Shown here one piece after another: positions 57,935 through 64,000 of a DNA stretch of 64,000 nt. This DNA comes from Asterias amurensis. Its lineage: Eukaryota; Echinodermata; Asteroidea; Forcipulatida; Asteriidae. The stretch covers positions 7,373,501 through 7,437,500 of the forward strand of contig NC_092665.1 in the NCBI RefSeq assembly GCF_032118995.1, given 5' to 3'. The notes beneath the pieces are model-generated. The model saw only the letters and a list, made by a program, of their open reading frames with translations. It did not search any database and was not told the DNA's origin. A program made the position numbers and the translations under genes. How positions within the stretch are numbered: position 1 is the stretch's first letter; every line of letters starts with the position of its first letter.

Positions 57935-58110
57935 GTTTGCATGGGGGATAAAGGAATATTATTGTTGTTTTTTTTACCCATACACCGATGTGTGTCAGCA
58001 CTGTATACTCAGTACTTTCCTGAGTCCTGTGAAAAAAAAGATGCCAGTGATATTTTTTTCACAGGACTCGGGGTACTGATAATACAGTGGTGTATGAGTT
58101 AAAAAAAAAC
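57935..58110. mobile_element. SINE I fragment, foldback form
   Basis: TTTTTTACCCATACACCGATG, CAGTACTTTCCTGAGTCCTG, then the inverse ACAGGACTCGGGGTACTG. Confidence 0.6.
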
Positions 58111-58277
58111 TGTTTTAATAATGTTGGATGGAAATTAATACCCATCTTGAGAACGGAGGAAATGGGATGTATGCAATGTGCTCCTTGCATGCGTATAGTA
58201 TTTTGCGCGTGGTCAAAAACGATATTAATTTTGTTTATACAAAAACTTAGACTCAGTTGAAATTATTGCCCCTTTAG

Positions 58278-58537
58278 TGACATCGGTTCAATTGGTCATA
58301 GGAGTCGGGAGAAAATAACGGGAAAACCCACCCTTGTTTCCGAACGCTTCGCCGTGTCATGACATGTGTTTAAAATAAATCCGCAATTTTCGATATCGAC
58401 AATTGATATTCTTTGTTTTAATGTTTCATGGAATAATATTTCAAGACAAGTCTTTCACCTTTACCTTCTGTAAACCCTGTAAGTTATTTGTAAATCTGTG
58501 AACTTTTTTTCTGTTCCGAAAGTGTCCAATGGCTTTA
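58278..58537 (+). repeat. Repeat O, copy 2
   Basis: GGTCATAGGAGTCGGGAGAA, CCGTGTCATGACATGTGTTT, TTTCTGTTCCGAAAGTGTCC. Confidence 0.7.
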
Positions 58538-59192
58538 AACACCTTTCCTGGATATAAGGGGTTTGTTTGGGTTTGTGTATGCTTGGGAAACAGGGAATTT
58601 TCAGGCGGTAAAAATGGGAATTTGTTCAGAGTGGCATACTGGCAATGCTGATGGAGACCTATCATTGTTGGGTCGTCAAAGTGTGCTTGATATTTGTCCC
58701 TTTGGTTGTATGATACGAAAGCGGGCCTTCGTTTTTGAAAGGGCAAGGGCACCAAGGAATTTTACTAAAGAGTTCATGGGCACCAAGGCAGTGACCAGGG
58801 GGCACGCAGGCAATCGCTTTCGTTGCCTCCGTGAAGTATCAGGCCTGCGACGGTAATAACATAAACAGGGAACATTTGCCTACTTTATGAAACTTACATT
58901 ACATTAATTGTGCATGTTTGTCATATTATCAGAGCAAAATATAATTTATCACTGTGCCTGATAGTTTATGAGCCAAGAGAACGTCTCTGCATTCCGAGAC
59001 GTCTGGAGCTTTCTAGCATTCACTTTCTCCGTGCCCCAGACGATACGTTCACCTCACGTAGTCCCAACCATGACCTCCACCCCCCCCCCCCCCCCCTCCA
59101 AGCTGTACCAGGAAACAACAACTGTCTTTTGTTTCTAAGAATAGTCACGCGGTACTTTTTCTCTCTGAGTTTGATGTGTGTAATTCTGATGG
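58538..59192. other. No gene seen; diverged repeat pieces
   Basis: GGGCAAGGGCACCAAGG near 58740 and a related stretch near 24880 (AAGGGCACCAAGGTTAAGAG) suggest another dispersed family. C run at ~59080-59096. Confidence 0.35.
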
Positions 59193-59369
59193 TATATAAA
59201 GAACTGCCCAAGTGCAGGATGTTTATATTTTTGAAGTTAACGAGTCCTAGAGAGTAACTCAGCTGATCATAGGACAACCATGCCGGTAAGCTCAAGACAT
59301 TGGATGATGGCAATGCGAGCCAAAGCTCATGTTGGAATGACGTTCATGTTGCGTCTTCTTAATATTCAG
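59193..59369 (+). promoter_or_regulatory. Candidate TATA promoter and first coding exon
   Basis: TATATAAA at 59193-59200 is followed 80 bases later by an ATG at 59280 and a 30-codon open reading (MPVSSRHWMMAMRAKAHVGM..., ending LLNIQ) that stops at a donor-like CAG/GTAAAC (GT at 59370). An earlier donor (CCG/GTAAGC) would leave only two codons. I recognise no family and found no following exon. Confidence 0.25.
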
Positions 59370-60070
59370 GTAAACCAAACATTCTTCTCTTCAGTAGCTT
59401 GTGTGGAACAGGGTAAAATATGCCAGATAATTCATTTCCGTATTTGTGTGTATTGTTATAAACTTTCATAGGTACCTACATGTTTTTTTTAATTTTTTTA
59501 TTTAATACTCTAATTATAGGTACCTTTCTTACATTTACAACTTGCAGCATGGTTGGTCCTAAAATTGTTTTTAAAAGGACAACAATTTAGTCTTATATTA
59601 TGGTCCGCGGCTCTCTTGCAAATCTTGTCAAACATTGGTACACTTTACAACCATCATATGCTATAGGCAAGTATACCCAAGTTATTTTGCTGTCGTGTGA
59701 ATGGCACTATTCCAGCCGGCCGAGTGGTTCGTCCTTGCAAACCCGCAGTTAAACTTATTTTCCATCCAGGGGGTAATGTGGTCCTTGGGCTAGTGTAGCT
59801 GTCCTTGAGGCACTTCAGCAGCTAGTTCCAGAGGCCACCAAGACATGGGGGTAGATATAAGGCCACGGAATCATGGAAGCGTGGAGGATGGAAGTATCCT
59901 TGTGTCAGTTTTTAAAATCATAGCTAGTACACAATACGCGTAGCTTCTGTCGTAATTTATGCGCCATCTCCATACACCACTAAAATAATGACCAAGCTAC
60001 ACGTACAGTGTTCGACGGCAGCAACTAACGGCAGACTAATGTATTGTAGAAATTCTAACTCCGAAATTCT
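59370..60070. other. No gene seen
   Basis: AT-rich, with a possible SINE scrap at ~59716 (CCGGCCGAGTGGTTCG). Confidence 0.35.
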
Positions 60071-60814
60071 ACCGCCATGCATTGACTAGACTTGACTCAA
60101 GTCCCAATCCCGTGCCATCCCCAGAAAACTACTGTTTTGTGACGCTCTGCATTCCAAAACCTTTTCCGCATGCGGGACAGGGACTTGACGATGTCGCAGT
60201 CGCCTGGTATGTAAATGTATTCACTTATGAGTATGTAACATTGTTACGTGATACGTTTTGACCAATCAAACGCACCCAAAAAGAAGGCTAGTTCATTTGT
60301 CACTTGTGGGTTAAGTGCTTAGTTGATGATTGAAATATATTTTTTAATAACCAATTAATTATAAAAAAAGAAAGCACTTAATGTTCAGTTGAATTTAAGT
60401 AATACGTTGTAACATACATTGGGGTCGGTTTTGTTTGCAAAACTTGAATTTTGGGAAGTGCAATAAAACGACTTATGACACCGACACCCCCTTGCCTGCT
60501 AATGAGTTTACCCGCCCCACGTGCGTGCCGCGTGTAGACACAGTCTTCTTCTGTGATGTCACAGAGTATAATGAATATCCGGCAGGTCAGCGCTTCCACG
60601 CTCCCATTGGTTTTGTACATCTCCCCATTTGGGGAGATTTTCCAATAACAACGTGCAGAGTAAGAAACGACTTCGTCAAGTCCCATTCTCGGGACCACAT
60701 TTTGACGGCGAGCGCGCACGTACTGTATGACACGAGGTTGTTTCATAGTAAGTTGAGGTAATAGCTAGGGACCTGTCACACGAGAATGGGACTTGAATCA
60801 AGTCTATGCATTGA
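60071..60814. mobile_element. Inverted-repeat element U
   Basis: TGCATTGACTAGACTTGACT and CAAGTCCCAATCCCGTG at the left face GAATGGGACTTGAATCAAGT and CTATGCATTGAC at the right. An inner pair (GGGACTTGACGATGTCG / CGACTTCGTCAAGTCCC) repeats the plan. About 740 bp; its opposing ORFs are overlapping shadows. Confidence 0.6.
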
Positions 60815-60954
60815 CATACCTCGCTATACAAACTTACCCTACATGACGGGAATTCCCCCATCTTTTCCCGGTTGCATCTGCGCAGTGCACTGCTGACTAC
60901 TTGTCGTGGGTATGTTGTTGTTGCATCTCGTTTGCCCGACAATATGGTTGCTAT

Positions 60955-61045
60955 TAATTTTTGGTTTTTACCCATATACACCGATGTGTGTAGCACTGTA
61001 TACTCAGTACTTTCCCGAGTCCTGTGAAAAAAATCACAGGCATAT
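60955..61045. mobile_element. SINE I fragment
   Basis: TTTTTGGTTTTTACCCATAT, CGATGTGTG, CTCAGTACTTTCCCGAGTCC. Confidence 0.6.
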
Positions 61046-61690
61046 GGTTGCTCTTCCTTCATCCATGACACAACAACAAAGAGGATTGAATGAATGTGTT
61101 GATCTTCCTTGGACATTAACGGTCACCGTGTAAGAATCCAAGCATCTTTGAATTATACTTGATAGGGCTGTATTTTGACGAACCGCGTTCGAGTTGTCTT
61201 TACAGTAGCTTATACGTATAGGCTAATTGACAGTATTAATTAGATAATTACGGACTGTACACGCAGTGTGTACCAAAGCGATCCGCTCTTAACATGCTCT
61301 GAGCATCTACATCAAGGATGCTCTGAACCTGAACAACTGGTAACTCCGTGTTTACAAAGGTGAGTTTTTTGTGGGTGAGCTACATTTATAAAAGGTGGCC
61401 AGTTTTGCTACAACCCCGTTTCGCTTTAAATTGTGTTATTCCCCCATTTTGAACATGCTTGCTCTACGGTAAGGCAAGGATGTGCCACCGTGTAGGCCTA
61501 CATATAACATATGCCAAAATAAGCGAGTGTAATCATGTGTAATCATAGCTCCATGGTGTAACCCTTGTGTTCTACCTCCATGGTGTTTACCATTAATCAC
61601 CGGGCGCACCCCCATGCCCCTAGACCTCTTTTCATTGTGCGCTTTGTTGGAGGGCTTCATTATATTTTGTCGCGTCTTGTTTACCAAAGG
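61046..61690. other. No gene seen
   Basis: Spacer with no exon-like signal. Confidence 0.35.
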
Positions 61691-62061
61691 TTAAAGGGAA
61701 GGTACTTGTTTGGTAATTACTCAAAACAAATATTAACTTAAAAGTTGACGTGGGAACGAGCATTGGAGAGCTGTTGATAGTATAAAATATTGTTGGAAAC
61801 GACTCCCTCTGAAGTAGCGTATTTTTTTTAGAAAGCGGTACTATCTCATTAAAATAATAAAAGACTTCTAGCTAGAAGTATTTTATTCTTATCTGAAAGC
61901 ATACAAATTCGTCCAGCAAGGGTGTTTCATCTTTCATCATTTTCTCGCAACTTCGATGACCGATTGTGAGCCCAATATTTCACAGGCTTGTTATTTTATG
62001 CTTATGATGGGATACACCAAGTGAGAACACTGATCTTCGACAATTAATAGTGTACAGTGCT
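61691..62061 (-). mobile_element. Family A MITE, variant subfamily
   Basis: Carries ATAATAAAAGACTTCTAGCT in the middle, the same variant as the 17210 copy, but here without the LTR-like insertion. Confidence 0.8.
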
Positions 62062-62084
62062 AATTTGTCCGAAAAAAACCCCAC

Positions 62085-62275
62085 TGTCTTCTCACTTGGT
62101 GTATCTCAACATTATGCATAAAAAATAGCAAACCTGTTCAAATTTTGACTCAAATGATTGAATTCAAGACCCCAGCTGAGGTCTTGAAATCAGTTCAAGT
62201 ATTTATTTAGAAACTACTTCTTTTTCAAAAACAATTTACTTCAGAGGGAGCCGTTTTTCCATTTACCAAGTAAGA
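62085..62275 (+). mobile_element. Family A MITE fragment
   Basis: CTTCTCACTTGGTGTATCTC through the inner palindrome (GACCCCAGCTGAGGTC) to TTTACCAAGTAAG. Confidence 0.72.
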
Positions 62276-62626
62276 CGGACACACCTTACTGCACTTTCAA
62301 AACATGGTTATACAACTGATAAACGATGTTTACACTTGCCCCAAAATGTTATACTGTGTCAAAAACTAATTGTTATTATAATATATATTAAACAAAGAGA
62401 GAGGAATATCTGCCAAAATTGAATCGTTTACAAGGTGTCATTGTTCTGAAAAGCAACGTTTACATTTTATTCTGGCCCACATTATTGGTGAAATACACAT
62501 TCATTGACTGCCACGACTGAATAAAAATGTAACAACTTTTGTCTACTTCGTATTAAAAGGCAGCCTGTATTTGGATTTATTTAATGTATATTTATTAAAA
62601 CAGAAAATCCCATTTTAAAAACTGTA
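62276..62626. other. No gene seen
   Basis: AT-rich spacer. Confidence 0.35.
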
Positions 62627-62919
62627 TTAAAGGAACACGTTGCCTTAGATCGGACGAGTTGGTCTATGAACAGCGTTTGAAACTGTTTAAACATGGTTAG
62701 AAAGATGTTTTAAAAGTAGAATATAATGATCCACACAAGTATCACTCAAAATTGCACGGTTTTCATTCTACGTCGTGAACTAACTCGGTCGATTATTTGA
62801 GGCATATTTGTGTAGATCATTGTATTCTACTTTTACAACATCTTTCTAACCATAACAAGCGGTTACAGGACGCTTTTCAAAGACCATCTCGACCGATCCA
62901 AGGCAACGTGTTCCTTGTT
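62627..62919. mobile_element. Family B MITE (B6), shortened
   Basis: TTAA plus AAAGGAACACGTTGCCTTAG at the left and AAGGCAACGTGTTCCTTGTTAA at the right. The palindromic centre is mostly lost. Confidence 0.82.
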
Positions 62920-63241
62920 AAACAAACCTCAAAACTTTTGGGAAAGCATAATATAAGGTGTAGGGTCTACATACATATTTGACACAGGAAAATAGCTTGT
63001 ATTTTATGAGTCATCCACGTGGTCACCAGTCAGCAATGTTATGCTTTTGATTTGGGTTGTGCATGGATTGTGCAATCTGGAATTTCCCTTCATCATTCCT
63101 TCAAAGCCACACCACCTTTTCCATGAAACTGAAAGAATGTTTATCTGCGATCCTTCAATCTACCTCCATGCTTCAATGTATACACACTCTTGCCATGTGG
63201 TGCTTGTTATTGGGCATAATTGTTCGATAGGCTTTTTCTGT
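62920..63241. other. No gene seen
   Basis: Spacer. A 77-codon ORF at 63041 has no recognisable feature. Confidence 0.35.
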
Positions 63242-63254
63242 TTAAAGGCACAGG

Positions 63255-63424
63255 GGTGGATTTCACAAAGGTAGTCCTAACTTAGGACAAGTCCTAAGCA
63301 ATGCTAAGAGATAGGACTGGTCCTAAGTTAAGACCAATAACTCATCCTAACTTAGGACTGGTCCTATCTCTTAGCATTGCCTAGGACTAGTCCTAAGTTA
63401 GGACTACTTTTGTGAAATCCACCC
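63255..63424. mobile_element. Family E MITE (E3), nested
   Basis: 170 bp, nearly the same as E1. Flanks are CAGG (63251-63254) and CTGG (63425-63428). Confidence 0.88.
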
Positions 63425-63550
63425 CTGGACACATTTGGTAATTACTCGAGAGAGAAAAAAAATAGCATAAAAACGCACTTGGTAACGAGCAATGGGGAGC
63501 TATTGGTAGTATACAACATTGTGAGAAATGGCTCCCTCTGTAGTAACATA

Positions 63551-63836
63551 GTAATTTATCATATCATATCATATCATATCATTTTATTTGCCAGCAAACA
63601 TGAAAAACACATGCATTTAAAAAATTGCACATCAAAGATTTACAAGTAAAAGCAATACAATGGTTATAATTAGAAAACAAAAATTGTAAAAACCTAGCAA
63701 ATTACTGAGAAACCTGGCCTGGCTGCGGGCAGATACAAGGATTATGTAGGAAACACCTCCAGTGGGGTGGAACACAAAACGCTAGAGACAAAACAAAAGA
63801 CAGAAACCCTGGCAGGGAAAGCCAAAAGCGACAGAG
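63551..63836 (-). mobile_element. LINE-like 3' tail nested in the MITE
   Basis: On the minus strand the segment ends in a (GATAT)n-type tail (plus strand TCATATCATATCATATCATA) preceded by CTGGCAAATAAAATG, as expected of a 5'-truncated non-LTR copy ending in a short tandem tail. Confidence 0.55.
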
Positions 63837-64000
63837 AGTTTTTGAGAAAGAGGTTATTTCTCACTGAATTAATATTTGAATTGCATGTTGAAGCGGCCGA
63901 GCTGAGGACTCGAATTGAAGGCATCTGAAAGCACACAACTTGTGGTATTTTCTCTCGCAACTTCGACGACCAATTGATGAGTCAATGTTCACAGATTGTT

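Larger units (their letters stand above)
63242..64000 (-). mobile_element. Family A MITE carrying two insertions, cut by window edge
   Basis: The end TTAAAGGCA precedes a family E element; the MITE resumes at ACACATTTGGTAATTACTCG, is interrupted by a LINE tail (~63551-63836), and resumes at TTTTTGAGAAAGAGGTTATT. Confidence 0.8.

Noticed and set aside
60378-61116. Overlapping ORFs of 108-146 codons on both strands
   Set aside because: They fall mostly in inverted-repeat element U and a SINE I piece, overlap each other antisense, and show no recognisable family.

Overview
This window is nuclear DNA from a large, AT-rich, intron-bearing animal genome. I infer an echinoderm, most likely a sea star, from the dense short inverted-repeat elements, tRNA-derived SINEs and gene content. 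That is recognition, not proof. Three gene families are supported, in four genes. Two intact beta-1,3-galactosyltransferase 6 genes (B3GALT6) stand head to head at 6.9-8.0 kb (minus) and 11.7-12.7 kb (plus). A six-coding-exon SDF4 (Cab45) gene lies on the minus strand at 20.6-26.9 kb, with a probable non-coding exon near 27.24-27.40 kb. A roughly 14-exon MORN1 gene runs on the minus strand from 56.75 kb down to 30.69 kb.

B3GALT6 and SDF4 are direct neighbours in human 1p36.33 and MORN1 lies nearby in 1p36.32, so the window appears to hold an old linkage group, here with a duplicated B3GALT6 and a local change of order and orientation. B3GALT6 (glycosaminoglycan linker synthesis) and SDF4 (Golgi calcium-binding sorting factor) both act in the secretory pathway; MORN1 has no firm role. 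Nothing suggests an operon-like unit.

Almost everything else is repeats. I give families working letters. Family A: about 330-390 bp TTAA-flanked elements with ends like AAAGGCAGTGGACACTATTG (about 22 copies). Family B: foldback TTAA elements ending AAAGGAACACGTTGCCTTGG (6). Family C: TTAA elements ending AAAGGAACATTACAGAATTG (3). Family D: ends GGGCCCAATTTCAT (3). Family E: about 170 bp palindromes ending GGTGGATTTCACAAAG with CTGG duplications (4). Family F: GGTGGCAGCAGACTTACC inverted repeats (2). H, I and J are tRNA-derived SINEs. P, O, X, L, M and others are low-copy dispersed repeats. There are also several 5'-truncated LINE tails, Penelope-like tails and one solo-LTR-like insertion.

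Layout: 1-6.9 kb repeats; 6.9-12.8 kb B3GALT6 pair; 12.8-20.6 kb repeats; 20.6-27.4 kb SDF4; 27.4-30.7 kb G-rich tandem duplication and SINEs; 30.7-56.8 kb MORN1 with repeat-filled introns; 56.8-64 kb repeats plus one weak candidate promoter and first exon near 59.2 kb. The most informative structure is the set of nested insertions, several of which can be checked inside the window against an uninterrupted copy, giving target-site duplications and relative ages.
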